A stretch of DNA of 64,000 nt from Clostridium sp. (GTDB lineage: Bacteria; Bacillota; Clostridia; Clostridiales; Clostridiaceae). How positions within the stretch are numbered: position 1 is the stretch's first letter; the number at the start of each line of letters is the position of its first letter. Positions 17,519 through 25,489 of the stretch are shown piece by piece. The stretch lies in NCBI GenBank assembly GCA_031292145.1, contig JARLHR010000204.1, forward strand, positions 150,439 through 214,438, read 5' to 3'. Under the pieces are notes generated by a model. That model made no database searches, was not told the DNA's origin, and worked only from the letters and a program-made list of their open reading frames with translations. The position numbers were made by a program, and so were the translations under genes.

Positions 17519-19654
17519 TTGGATTGTTTAAGTGCTTTACCAGGAAGAGTGCGATTTAGATCATTAGATATATGCTATAATAGCAATCTTTCAGAATATG
17601 TAGAAAAATATATATATAGTTTATATGGTGTTAAATCTACTAGACTTACAGAACGCACTGGTTCAATATTAGTTGTCTATGATATACAAAAAACAAATAT
17701 ACATACTCTAAAAGAAAATATAGAAAATGCTCTTTCTACTACTATAATTAAAGATGATACTAGATTTAATAATTTTCAAGAATACTTTAAAGTAGTAAGT
17801 AATAAAAAAATAGCAAGAAGAAAACTTTTATTTTGGAGCTTATTTTATCTATTGCTTAAAATCAAAAATTCCACTTATGGTAAGTTTCCTTTAAGCAGAA
17901 ATTTAACTGTGCTTAAAGTCGCTTCTGTAGTAACTATTATAGGTGGATACCCATTGATTAAAAAGTTGTATAAAAAGTTTACTAAAACTTTACCCACAAA
18001 TGAAGATATTTTACTAGAACTTACTGCCTTATCTTTTACTATCATAAGAGAAAGTTCTAAAGGTGTCTTAGTTCTTATTTTAAAGTCTTTAAATGATTAC
18101 ATTAAATACTCTGCCGAAATCGAAAGTAGAAAAGCTTTACTGGATTCCTATGATCTAAATTATAAAATGGCCTGGACTGATTCACTTAATGGTGATAAAA
18201 TTCTAGTTTCAACTGATGCCTTAAAAATTGGGGATTATGTTTATAATTATACTGGTGAAATAGTACCTGTTGAGGGAATTATAGAGGAGGGTAGTGCTAC
18301 TACAAATACTTTATATTATTCTGGTCAGCCAGTAATTTCTCATATAGGTAAAGGCTCTAAGATTTATGAAGGCACTGCAATAATCTCTGGTAATTTAAAA
18401 ATTAAGATTACTAAGTTATCAGATTCAGGAGAAAAAAATGATATCGCACCCGAAAAACTTTATATACATAATAAAACTAAGAACTTCCAACATAAAATCA
18501 CCCATTTTGCAATATGGGCTGCAGGCTTAAGTTACTTATTTACACGTAATATACTAAATGCATTTTCTGTATTCTTAGTTTTAAGCCCTAAAGCTACTTC
18601 AGTAGCTTTTAATTCTGGAATTAAAAATTACATATGGTTATTAAATAAAAATAATATTTATTTAAGAAATCCAAATACATTTGAGAATATATTAAATGTA
18701 AATAAAGTTATTTTTGATAAGACTGGAACACTAACCTATGGAAAAATGAATATTATATCTATATCTTCACTTGATGAAGAATATTCAGAAAAGGAAATAC
18801 TTGAAATATGTGCTGCATGTGAAGCAGAACATTTCCACCCTATTTCAGTAACTTTACAAGATACTTGCGACGATATTGATTTTAACCAAGTTAATAATTC
18901 TGTACTTATACCATCACAAGGAATAAAAGCTACTCATAATAACAAAGAAGTTCTAATTGGTAATATGGACTTAATGAAAAATAATCATATAAATCTACTA
19001 ACTGGTGAAAAAACATATTTAAACTATCAAAAAGAATCATTAATCCCTATCTTTGTAGCTATAAACAAAAATCTTGTAGGTATATTAGTTCTCGACGATA
19101 TTTTAAGAGAAGATTCTAGTGATCTTATAAACGGCTTAAGATATAATGGAATAAACGATGTATCTATACTAAGTGGTGACTCTTACCCTAAAGCACAAAA
19201 AATAGGTTCTAAGCTCGGAATAACTGAGATATATGCTGACATGAATTACTTAGAAAAAGCTAATATAGTTGAAGCTGCAAGTACTAACAATACTGTCATA
19301 ATGGTTGGTGATGGAATTAATGATACATTAGCTATGAAAGCAGCAGACATAAGTATAAGTTTTGCTAATAGGTCTTGCGATATGATAAAGCTTCATTCTG
19401 ACTGTATCATATACGATGATAATTTGACTAGACTTTCAGATCTAATATCTATATCAAAAAAATCTTATACTGCTATTACTAGAACTATTCTTTTCTCAAA
19501 TATATATAATATTACCCTTGGTTTTATTGCATTTACAGGAGGCATGGATATATTTGTAGCAAAATCCTTAAATACATTAAACTCACTATTAGTATTACTT
19601 CTTAACCAAAGGATTCATTATATAAGACCAAGTAAGACATATGAAAAAAAATAA
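17519..19654 (+). CDS. Divergent P1B-like heavy-metal ATPase with altered SGQ and SPK motifs
   Basis: The 711-residue protein has the layout of a metal-translocating P-type ATPase. An N-terminal HMA2 domain (LPGRVRFRSLDICYN, SILVVYD) and about three helices (105-120, 135-160, 165-195) precede the actuator domain. Then come a helix pair, DKTGTLT (D400), the HP motif in EAEHFHPISV, hinge GDGIND, and two final helices. Three key places differ: TGE of the actuator domain is S268-G269-Q270, the membrane CPx motif is S356-P357-K358, and the hinge continues TLAMKAAD instead of SPALAAAD. The TGE glutamate drives dephosphorylation, so turnover may be impaired. TTG start at 17519 is supported by AAAGAGGTG at 17502-17510. 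The last codons lie in a family-1 repeat end. Confidence 0.87.
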   Translation: MDCLSALPGRVRFRSLDICYNSNLSEYVEKYIYSLYGVKSTRLTERTGSILVVYDIQKTNIHTLKENIENALSTTIIKDDTRFNNFQEYFKVVSNKKIARRKLLFWSLFYLLLKIKNSTYGKFPLSRNLTVLKVASVVTIIGGYPLIKKLYKKFTKTLPTNEDILLELTALSFTIIRESSKGVLVLILKSLNDYIKYSAEIESRKALLDSYDLNYKMAWTDSLNGDKILVSTDALKIGDYVYNYTGEIVPVEGIIEEGSATTNTLYYSGQPVISHIGKGSKIYEGTAIISGNLKIKITKLSDSGEKNDIAPEKLYIHNKTKNFQHKITHFAIWAAGLSYLFTRNILNAFSVFLVLSPKATSVAFNSGIKNYIWLLNKNNIYLRNPNTFENILNVNKVIFDKTGTLTYGKMNIISISSLDEEYSEKEILEICAACEAEHFHPISVTLQDTCDDIDFNQVNNSVLIPSQGIKATHNNKEVLIGNMDLMKNNHINLLTGEKTYLNYQKESLIPIFVAINKNLVGILVLDDILREDSSDLINGLRYNGINDVSILSGDSYPKAQKIGSKLGITEIYADMNYLEKANIVEAASTNNTVIMVGDGINDTLAMKAADISISFANRSCDMIKLHSDCIIYDDNLTRLSDLISISKKSYTAITRTILFSNIYNITLGFIAFTGGMDIFVAKSLNTLNSLLVLLLNQRIHYIRPSKTYEKK

Positions 19655-19780
19655 TAGACCAAAATACTGGTCTATTTTGTGCTATGCTTCATCACCACAA
19701 CCCTTACATAGCTTGCTATGCACGGGTTGTGGTCCTTCGCCTAGCTCAAAATATCCTAAGAATATTTGACTTGTTATCTT
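19636..19780. repeat. Family-1 related element at the end of the ATPase gene
   Basis: ACATATGAAAAAAAATAATAGACC matches the left terminus of the copy at 49.3 kb (CACATGAAAAAAAATAATAGACC). The far end reads TTTGACTTGTTATCTTC, close to the other terminal type. Inside are two hairpins: AATAGACC-AAAATACT-GGTCTATT and CCACAACCC...GGGTTGTGG. The terminus contributes the last codons and the TAA stop of the ATPase gene. It probably terminates transcription. Confidence 0.65.
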
Positions 19781-19791
19781 CTTCCAACTTC

Positions 19792-21579
19792 CTAATCAAT
19801 AACATTTATTAAATAGCAGCTTCCAGAAATATGTTTAACTTCCTTTTTTATTGATGCTACAGCTAAACCTACTTCTTCTGGATTTAAAAAGTTATTGAAT
19901 TCACCATACATACCAGCAATCGAAAGAGAAGTAAGTGGAAATATACCTTTCCTTCCATCCCTACTTGTTGCTTCAATATACTTGTTTCTTTTATCTTTCT
20001 CATTAAAAAAGTCTAAAATCGACCTATCAAATTCTTCTATTATTTCTTCACATAATTTTTCACACTCTTCAATTGAATTTTCTATTACACCAACAAAATC
20101 ATCCCCGCCTATATGTCCAACAAATCCATTGTAAGGGAAAAGTGCTTTTATTTTAGAATGGATTAATTGGGCTGTATACTTAAGAATCCTGTCTCCATTT
20201 TCAAACCCATAAGTATCATTGTAAATTTTAAAATTGTCTAAGTCTAAATAAAGAATGCAGCATGTGCGTTTAGTTTTAAGCATATTATTTATAGTATTTT
20301 GTATAACTGTATTACCTGGAAGTTCCGTAAGTGGATTAAGCTGCCTTGCATAATTACATTCAAGCATAGTAGTATAATTAAGCAAAGATCTTATAGTAAC
20401 AATACCACAATACTTACTATTATTAGTTATGATAATATAGTCATATATATTTTCTGTTTTTCTAGACATAGCCATTCTTGAAACTTCAACGACTGGCGTA
20501 TGATAATCTACTATTAAAGGATTTCTGTCCATTACTAATGAAACAGGACGTTTTGTAAAAACAGCTACGCCATATTGTGTAGCAAGAGCTGAATCTAATG
20601 CATGTTTCATAACAAAACCCACCGGAATACCATTATTTACGATGCAGGCTCCTGTAATATCGTTAGAATCAAAATATTCCTTAATTTCCCCACATTGAGT
20701 TGTAGGATTAAAGGACTTATCGCGTCTTACAATTTCACCTATATTGTTAGAGTTGCAATTATAATAAGTATTCTCTTTAAATTTGTTACATTTTATAATT
20801 ATATTTTTAACATTGTTTGGTATATCTAAAAATGTTCCTGCTGGTCGGCTAATGAAGAAGCCTTGTCCAGCATATACCCCTAGATTAATTAATGTTTTCA
20901 GCTCTTCTTCCGTTTCTATCCCTTCAGCAATAAGTTTCATATTGTTTGCTTCTGAAAGCTTAACGAAACATTCCAATAAAGATTGTTTAAAAGAATCCTC
21001 ATTTATATTTTTAATTAAATCCATATCAATTTTTATATAATGAGGTTTTGTTTCATTAAGCATCTTAAGTCCTGAGTAACCTGCCCCAGTATCATCAATT
21101 GCAATTTTATATCCCTGATCTACATAATTGCTGAGAGCTTTTTTAAAACTTTTATAATCTTCTACACAAGTTTTTTCAGTAATTTCGAATATTATACAGT
21201 CAGGCGACATGTTATTCTCTGCAAGAAATTCCTTAGTAAATCCTTTCTTAAACTTTTCATCCTTAAAAATATGCGGATCCACATTTATAAAAAGATATTT
21301 ATTCTTTTCAATATTAGACGCTCTTTCAATAGCTTTTATTCTGCATAATTGCTCTAATTCCCAAGTTTTATTATGGATTTGAGCAGAATTAAATAATTTG
21401 TCAGGATTTTGCAATGGTGAACCTACAGGGCCTCTGCTCAAAGCTTCGTAGCCTATAATTGTCCCGTCTAAAAGTGAAACGATAGGTTGATAAACTGTAG
21501 AAATATTTTTATTATTAAGTATACTCTCCAACTCTTCCACCTCATTATATTTTGAATCATAAGCAAGTTCATTTAACAT
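19792..21579 (-). CDS. Cyclic-di-GMP protein: EAL - CBS pair - GGDEF
   Basis: This is a cytoplasmic cyclic-di-GMP turnover protein of 595 residues. Residues about 20-260 are an EAL phosphodiesterase domain with key motifs intact (YEALSRG, INVDP, FEITE, DDTGAGYSGL, IKID, AEGIE, GQGFFISRP). Residues about 280-410 contain two CBS-like repeats. Residues about 415-575 are a GGDEF domain (LYLDLDNFKIYND). Its signature is GGDDF and no RxxD inhibitory site precedes it, so it may be a weak cyclase or a GTP-binding regulatory domain. The order EAL first, GGDEF last is the less usual one. No membrane helix is seen. It is monocistronic and upstream DNA is unusually long and structured. Confidence 0.9.
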   Translation of the reverse strand: MLNELAYDSKYNEVEELESILNNKNISTVYQPIVSLLDGTIIGYEALSRGPVGSPLQNPDKLFNSAQIHNKTWELEQLCRIKAIERASNIEKNKYLFINVDPHIFKDEKFKKGFTKEFLAENNMSPDCIIFEITEKTCVEDYKSFKKALSNYVDQGYKIAIDDTGAGYSGLKMLNETKPHYIKIDMDLIKNINEDSFKQSLLECFVKLSEANNMKLIAEGIETEEELKTLINLGVYAGQGFFISRPAGTFLDIPNNVKNIIIKCNKFKENTYYNCNSNNIGEIVRRDKSFNPTTQCGEIKEYFDSNDITGACIVNNGIPVGFVMKHALDSALATQYGVAVFTKRPVSLVMDRNPLIVDYHTPVVEVSRMAMSRKTENIYDYIIITNNSKYCGIVTIRSLLNYTTMLECNYARQLNPLTELPGNTVIQNTINNMLKTKRTCCILYLDLDNFKIYNDTYGFENGDRILKYTAQLIHSKIKALFPYNGFVGHIGGDDFVGVIENSIEECEKLCEEIIEEFDRSILDFFNEKDKRNKYIEATSRDGRKGIFPLTSLSIAGMYGEFNNFLNPEEVGLAVASIKKEVKHISGSCYLINVID

Positions 21580-21790
21580 ATTACAATCTCCTCATATGTG
21601 TCTTAAATAAATTATTACAATAAAATAGCTTTAACATAGGCAGTATAGCACAAGATTATTAAGAATTGCTTTTATTTATGTTAATTTAATGTAAAAATAG
21701 TAATTGTATTATGCATGTGGAATATCTTGTACTACAGCTGCATTTATAGTAATACTAATCAATAAAGTTAAAATCAACCTAACCTCAAAA

Positions 21791-22005
21791 TTAGGCACAT
21801 GAAAGAAAATAACAAGTCCAAAATGCCATGGAATGTTCTTATATGCAGAAAAGTTCCGTATTGCAGCATAGCTGCTCTTTTTAAAGGTGTTCATTTTTCA
21901 TCAGGCAAGGAAGTAGATTGTTCTCATAGCAGCTCTATTAGGGCAATCTACTGACGTAGCATAATTGAAAATAGGCTTGACCTCGAGAAATCCTAATCTT
22001 GTTTT
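21791..22005. repeat. Family-1 structured element (largest copy)
   Basis: The left end is TTAGGCACATGAAAGAAAATAACAAGTC. It carries a GCAG-AAAAGTTCC...GCAGCATAGCTGC insert shared with the copy at 7.2 kb. Then comes the core hairpin, in which AGTAGATTG pairs with CAATCTACT. The right terminus is decayed (CTAATCTTGTTTTTCTATTT). It fills the middle of the 667-bp gap 21580-22246; 21580-21790 shows nothing except the upstream region of the EAL-GGDEF gene. Confidence 0.72.
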
Positions 22006-22079
22006 TCTATTTAAAATTGTAAGTATTATAAACAGATAATTAATATAAATTTAATTAATATAAGCTTAAGTAATATAGC

Positions 22080-22144
22080 GTTCTAAAAGTGAAACCTATT
22101 TGAATTTCTAAATATGAAACTAAATAAATTTCCAATAGTGGAAC
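22080..22144. promoter_or_regulatory. Array of three similar imperfect palindromes, ~25-bp spacing
   Basis: GTTCTAAAAGTGAAAC (22080), TTTCTAAATATGAAAC (22105) and TTTCCAATAGTGGAAC (22129) are each near-palindromic (TTYC...GRAAC) and spaced 24-25 bp apart. Related half-motifs follow at 22157-22204 and near 27923-28025. This fits a phased protein-binding array, but the regulator and target gene are unknown. Confidence 0.4.
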
Positions 22145-22211
22145 TAATATTTATATTTCAAGTTGTATAAATAGAACCTATTATTTGTTTCAGATTTAGA
22201 ACGAAAAAATA

Positions 22212-22236
22212 AAGCTAGGAAATTTAATCCTAGCTA
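22212..22236 (-). terminator. Terminator of the PH-SHOCT gene
   Basis: GCTAGGA-AATTTAA-TCCTAGC hairpin. On the minus strand it is followed by TTTATTTTTT, 13 bp beyond the stop of the gene at 22247. Confidence 0.82.
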
Positions 22237-22246
22237 TATTGCTTTA

Positions 22247-22783
22247 TTAATTATTAAGTAATTTCGCTTTGCCTTGTGCAAATTCTTCTTCTGTTAATAT
22301 TCCTTGTTCTTTTAATTTTGCAAGCTTCTGCAACTGTAATGTAACATCATCATTATTTTGACCTGAAGTTTGCTGAAATGAATTTGTTTTATTTTTATAT
22401 TTTTGGATAGATTCATTAAGAATATCTACCATTGGTTTAACTGTTTTCTTTGATATACTTTTAATTTCAATTTTAGATGCACCATCCCAAACTGATATCT
22501 CTCCTAAAACTAAGCCTGTTTTATGCTCTATCGAATTAATTTTATCTAAAGGTATCTCTTTTTGTTTTAAACCAAATATCATTCCTTTATCTAAAAATAT
22601 TATTCGCTTATTTGTACATGATATAAGCCAAGTAGTCCCATCAAAAAGTCCTGATGTTATGTATAATAACTCTTCATCATCATGTAATATATTAGGTAAT
22701 TCCTTAATTTCTTTTTTTGTACCAAATGAGTCTATAGTCCCCATTTCTTTTAATCTTTCTTTAACATATTCTTTAGTCTTCAT
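22247..22783 (-). CDS. PH-like domain protein with C-terminal SHOCT motif
   Basis: This 178-residue cytoplasmic protein has a bacterial PH-like domain at about 25-125 (DDEELLYITSGLFDGTTWLISCTNKRIIFLDKG, EIPLDKINSIEHKTGLVLGEISVWDGASKIEI). A polar linker and a SHOCT motif (LQKLAKLKEQGILTEEEFAQGKAKLL) close the C-terminus. SHOCT segments are thought to mediate oligomerisation; the PH-like fold may bind membranes or proteins. No partner gene is adjacent. A promoter with TTGACA and TACAAT lies at 22821-22848, with a tandem copy of the -35 block upstream. Function is unknown. Confidence 0.88.
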   Translation of the reverse strand: MKTKEYVKERLKEMGTIDSFGTKKEIKELPNILHDDEELLYITSGLFDGTTWLISCTNKRIIFLDKGMIFGLKQKEIPLDKINSIEHKTGLVLGEISVWDGASKIEIKSISKKTVKPMVDILNESIQKYKNKTNSFQQTSGQNNDDVTLQLQKLAKLKEQGILTEEEFAQGKAKLLNN

Positions 22784-22820
22784 AATCCATCTCCTACCTC
22801 ACATAATAATATATACTATT

Positions 22821-22848
22821 ATTGTATAATAATAGAAAGTTTTGTCAA
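22821..22848 (-). promoter_or_regulatory. Promoter of PH-SHOCT gene, with duplicated -35 block
   Basis: On the minus strand TTGACA (22843-22848), 16-bp spacer, TACAAT (22821-22826). The 24-bp block ATAATAATAGNAAGTTTTGTCAAT occurs twice in tandem (from 22826 and 22852). The same TTGACAAAA-N13-TACAAT layout precedes the genes at 23849 and 32834. Confidence 0.7.
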
Positions 22849-22971
22849 TACATAATAATAGTAAGTTTTGTCAATCCTATTTCTTTTTCTATAAAAAAAT
22901 AAGGAGTATATATACGAAGCATAGCTTTGTAAGAATAGATTTATCTATAATATTTATATTAATATACATTA

Positions 22972-23035
22972 GTTTAAATCATGTCTGTATTTTTATTAAT
23001 ATTGTCTATAATAAAAATACAGACATGATTTAAAC
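22972..23035. repeat. Perfect 27-bp inverted repeat
   Basis: Left arm 22972-22998 starts GTTTAAATCATGTCTGTATT; the right arm 23009-23035 is its exact complement with a 10-nt loop. CATGTCTGTAT recurs in the hairpin after the gene at 23300. It may be a terminator or a small structured RNA. The gap 22784-23299 otherwise holds the promoter above, the hairpin at 23043 and the promoter of the next gene. Confidence 0.75.
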
Positions 23036-23042
23036 CAAAAAA

Positions 23043-23083
23043 AGAGATAGTATTTTACAGCCAATCACCTAAATACTATCTCT
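23043..23083. terminator. Hairpin with AGAGATAGTATTT stem
   Basis: AGAGATAGTATTT pairs with AAATACTATCTCT and is followed by ATTTTTT. The identical 13-bp stem, with a different loop, recurs at 24646-24690, so the two hairpins bracket the choline-binding gene pair. Confidence 0.75.
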
Positions 23084-23299
23084 ATTTTTTATATATGATT
23101 TTTACTGAATTTCTGAAGTCTATGTTCCTTCAAGCCTCCTATTATTTGTGCTTTTATTTTTTTCAATTCACACTTATCTTTTTAACACTTAATCATAAAA
23201 TATAATTTTAAATATACATAAATAACTAATTATCATTCATTATACATTTACATAATATGGTATAATATATATATAAATACAGGATAGAAGGTATTAACA

Positions 23300-23755
23300 A
23301 TGAAAAAGAATACAATAAAAATTTTAAGTACATTGTTTATTGGCATTGGTTTATTTGCAATTAATCAAATAGCTAAAGCGTCTTATTTCAAATCAGAAAA
23401 CAATGTAAAAGCTAATGAAATAACTAATGAAATATCTATTAAATCAAAGTTACTTATAGTATATGCAGATGCTTCTCAATGGAATTATATATCACCTTTT
23501 TGGGAATTAGCTACACCAGATTTTCAACAAATTTATTATAATGCATGGGCTAGTGTAAATGGAGATTGGTATTATATTAATTCAGACGGCCATTTGGTAG
23601 AAAATTGCATGATTAAAGATATGGCTAGCAATAAAGAATATTATGTAAAAGAAGATGGTTCATTGTTAATTAATGATTATTACACAGATTATAATGACAA
23701 TCAAATTAAATATTATGCCGATAGCGATGGAGCTTTAACAAAGGTAGATAATTAA
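23300..23755 (+). CDS. Small secreted protein with one choline-binding-type repeat
   Basis: The 151-residue protein has a signal peptide (1-29, ending AKAS), a polar segment, and one clear cell-wall-binding repeat (WASVNGDWYYINSDGHLVENCMI). Degenerate repeats follow (KEYYVKEDGSLLIND, KYYADSDGALTKVDN). No catalytic domain is present, so it may be a surface-binding or decoy protein. It starts at ATG 23300 after AGAAGG. It is convergent with another choline-binding gene at 23849, and both are bracketed by hairpins with the same stem. Confidence 0.75.
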   Translation: MKKNTIKILSTLFIGIGLFAINQIAKASYFKSENNVKANEITNEISIKSKLLIVYADASQWNYISPFWELATPDFQQIYYNAWASVNGDWYYINSDGHLVENCMIKDMASNKEYYVKEDGSLLINDYYTDYNDNQIKYYADSDGALTKVDN

Positions 23756-23769
23756 TTGAATTTTCCCTA

Positions 23770-23805
23770 TACATCATGTCAATACTTATATACAGACATG
23801 ATGTA
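23770..23805. terminator. Hairpin between convergent choline-binding genes
   Basis: TACATCATGTC pairs with GACATGATGTA across a 14-nt loop, 15 bp after the stop of the gene at 23300. No clean T run follows, so termination strength is uncertain. Confidence 0.55.
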
Positions 23806-23848
23806 AGTTCAAATTAAAAGCCAGGAAATTTAATCCTAACTTTCATTT

Positions 23849-24556
23849 TTATCTTCTAACTTCTCCGTTTATAGCACTTACATAATAAGAATCTTCTTGA
23901 GTATTTGTTGTAGTTGAATAAAATGTAAAATAATATTCTCCATGCTCATTAAGTTTTTGATCTGAATTAACAGTAAATTTATATTCATTAATATGTGAAT
24001 TATTAAAGTATGCATCTGCTATATTTTTGCATTGCTCATAAGTATATTTAGTATTTACTATTTCGCTAGTATCAAGTTTTGTAAGAATACCTTGTTTTAA
24101 CTGAAATGCTGTATCTGTACCTGGCGTATAATAATATTCATTTGGATAAACTTTAGATTCTCCGTAAAATCTATATGTTAAATCTCCATCTTTAATAAGT
24201 GTTTTTGAATAATTAATATTTTCATTAGCATATTCCTTTATTCTATTATATGCAGTTACTAATTCACTTGGCATTGTAGTAGTTGTTTTCGCATTATTTA
24301 AAGAACCATCTTCAGTTAAATAATACCAAGTTCCATTATCGTTAATCCAACCAGTTTGCATTATTCCAGACTTATCAATATAATACCAATTACTATTTGT
24401 TAAAATCCAACCGGTTTTCATAGTTCCATTTTCAAAGTAAACCCATCCAGTATAAATTTCTTGCCACCCAGATGCTGCATAAGCATTTTGAGTAAATCTC
24501 GTACACACTAATAGTATTAGTGTTATTAAAAAGCTTGTAAATATTTTCTTATTCAT
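23849..24556 (-). CDS. Secreted protein with choline-binding repeats and a small C-terminal domain
   Basis: The 235-residue secreted protein has a signal peptide (1-28, ending AYAAS). Three choline-binding-type repeats follow (GWQEIYTGWVYFENGTMKTGW, NWYYIDKSGIMQTGW, TWYYLTEDGSL), then a C-terminal domain (about 95-235) with KTLIKDGDLTYRFYGES and NADAYFNNSHINEYKFTVN-like features that I do not recognise. The start was moved to ATG 24556 because GAGGGTGA lies just upstream and the longer frame runs into the promoter at 24586-24613. Function of the C-terminal domain is unknown; surface location is inferred from the repeats. Confidence 0.82.
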   Translation of the reverse strand: MNKKIFTSFLITLILLVCTRFTQNAYAASGWQEIYTGWVYFENGTMKTGWILTNSNWYYIDKSGIMQTGWINDNGTWYYLTEDGSLNNAKTTTTMPSELVTAYNRIKEYANENINYSKTLIKDGDLTYRFYGESKVYPNEYYYTPGTDTAFQLKQGILTKLDTSEIVNTKYTYEQCKNIADAYFNNSHINEYKFTVNSDQKLNEHGEYYFTFYSTTTNTQEDSYYVSAINGEVRR

Positions 24557-24585
24557 AAATTTATCACCCTCTTTTCTATACCATA

Positions 24586-24613
24586 ATTGTATATCGTTTG
24601 TAACTTTTGTCAA
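24586..24613 (-). promoter_or_regulatory. Promoter of the gene at 23849-24556
   Basis: On the minus strand TTGACA (24608-24613), 16-bp spacer, TACAAT (24586-24591), ending 29 bp before the start codon. It fixes the downstream ATG as the real start. Confidence 0.75.
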
Positions 24614-24645
24614 CAATGCCTATTGAAACATAACTTTTCTGTTAT

Positions 24646-24690
24646 AGAGATAGTATTTTTCCTCTCTGCATAAACCTAAATACTATCTCT
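24646..24690. terminator. Hairpin with AGAGATAGTATTT stem (second copy)
   Basis: Same 13-bp stem as at 23043-23083 with an unrelated loop, followed on the + strand by CTTTTCC and on the - strand by a T-poor stretch. It lies between a small-gene remnant and the promoter of the gene at 23849. Confidence 0.65.
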
Positions 24691-24699
24691 TTTCCATTT

Positions 24700-24900
24700 T
24701 TATAATTCTTTTTTTCTTTCTTTAATTAAAGTTTCTAATTCATCTAAGTCTTCGAATGTAGCTTGATTTTTTACAAAGCTTCTAGCCATGAATCTATTAC
24801 TTAAATATTTAGCCTTTTCCTTATTCTGGTCTTGCCAACGCTTATTAGCTTCTGTTTGTGCATTTTTCTTCCATCTTGTAACCTCCTCAGATAATGTGTA
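24700..24900 (-). pseudogene. Remnant of a small charged protein gene without a start codon
   Basis: An open frame ends at 24700 and encodes TRWKKNAQTEANKRWQDQNK followed by EKAKYLSNRFMARSFVKNQA and TFEDLDELETLIKERKKEL. It looks like a small mobile-element-associated DNA-binding-type protein. No start codon exists in frame near the GAGGAGG site; ATG there reads in another frame and stops after nine codons. A single-base frameshift close to the start would restore it. The family name is not known to me. Confidence 0.5.
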
Positions 24901-24988
24901 TTATTGCTCTTATTACTAAGATTAAAAACGCCACTAATCCTATAAGTTTTGCTATCTCAAGCAATAATTTTAGTATTGATTTTTTCAT
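24887..24988 (-). CDS. Tiny hydrophobic peptide (33 residues)
   Basis: ATG 24988 to TGA 24887 encodes MKKSILKLLLEIAKLIGLVA followed by FLILVIRAIIHII, a positively charged N-terminus and one membrane helix. No clear ribosome site is visible. Its stop overlaps the GAGGAGG site of the next open frame, suggesting translational coupling. It could be a type I-toxin-like or holin-like peptide, or a chance frame. Evidence is composition and arrangement only. Confidence 0.35.
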   Translation of the reverse strand: MKKSILKLLLEIAKLIGLVAFLILVIRAIIHII

Positions 24989-25058
24989 ATTGATTGTGGA
25001 GAACTTACATGTTATTATTTTGTTAAGTGGCTAAGTCGTAACCTTAACCCCTATTTAG

Positions 25059-25184
25059 TTATTTTAGTATATCTTTTAGAACTAAGATTATCAGGCTTAT
25101 CGTTCCTAAGCGAAATACTATTTGGATTCCGAGCTTATTAAGTAGTTTTACTATTTTAATAAGCTCTTTTATTTTGTCCTCCAC
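25059..25184 (-). CDS. Small membrane peptide (41 residues)
   Basis: GTG 25184 to TAA 25059, preceded by GGAGGGAAAACA, encodes MEDKIKELIKIVKLLNKLGI followed by QIVFRLGTISLIILVLKDILK: an amphipathic helix then one membrane helix. It is followed on the same strand by another hydrophobic peptide and a charged frame, a run typical of small phage or plasmid remnants. The good ribosome site makes this the likeliest real gene of the three. Function is unknown. Confidence 0.5.
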   Translation of the reverse strand: MEDKIKELIKIVKLLNKLGIQIVFRLGTISLIILVLKDILK

Positions 25185-25289
25185 TGTTTTCCCTCCTTCC
25201 ATACTCTTGCCATACTACGCATAGTATAATACATCACCATAATTTAGTTAATATATTGTAATTTTATAAAATTATTTTATTTTAGAAAC

Positions 25290-25387
25290 AAAAAAATGCA
25301 GCCAAATTAATGGCTGCATCTATATAATGTAAAAAGATTATGAGGATATCAACTTCAAAGGGATGTGTTGATATCATTTACATTATA
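25290..25387 (-). ncRNA. Candidate small structured RNA (minus strand)
   Basis: A minus-strand TATAAT (25382-25387) is followed by hairpin GATATCAAC...GTTGATATC and then a terminator hairpin ATGCAGCCA-N6-TGGCTGCAT with a run of T (25290-25320), giving a ~90-nt unit. No convincing -35 box is seen. On the opposite strand a 50-codon hydrophobic frame starts at 25340 without a ribosome site, so a peptide gene is an alternative reading. Both are tentative. Confidence 0.3.
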
Positions 25388-25450
25388 CTTTATTTGGACA
25401 TGCTATTATATAGTGTTCCTATGGTTATTATGTATATAAGTGTAAAAAAT

Positions 25451-25489
25451 AAGGGTAGCAAACAATATTTCTACTGTCTACTACCCTTA
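25451..25489 (-). terminator. Terminator of the gene at 25548
   Basis: AAGGGTAG and CTACCCTT form the stem; on the minus strand TTATTTTTTAC follows. It lies 59 bp beyond the stop codon. Confidence 0.8.

Noticed and set aside
21709-21894. 61-codon minus-strand frame in the 21.8 kb repeat
   Set aside because: It crosses the structured element; sequence similarity to other copies is at RNA/DNA level and the frame is not kept in them.
22812-22875. CRISPR-like tandem repeat
   Set aside because: Only two 24-bp units without spacers; they are explained by a duplicated -35 block of a promoter.
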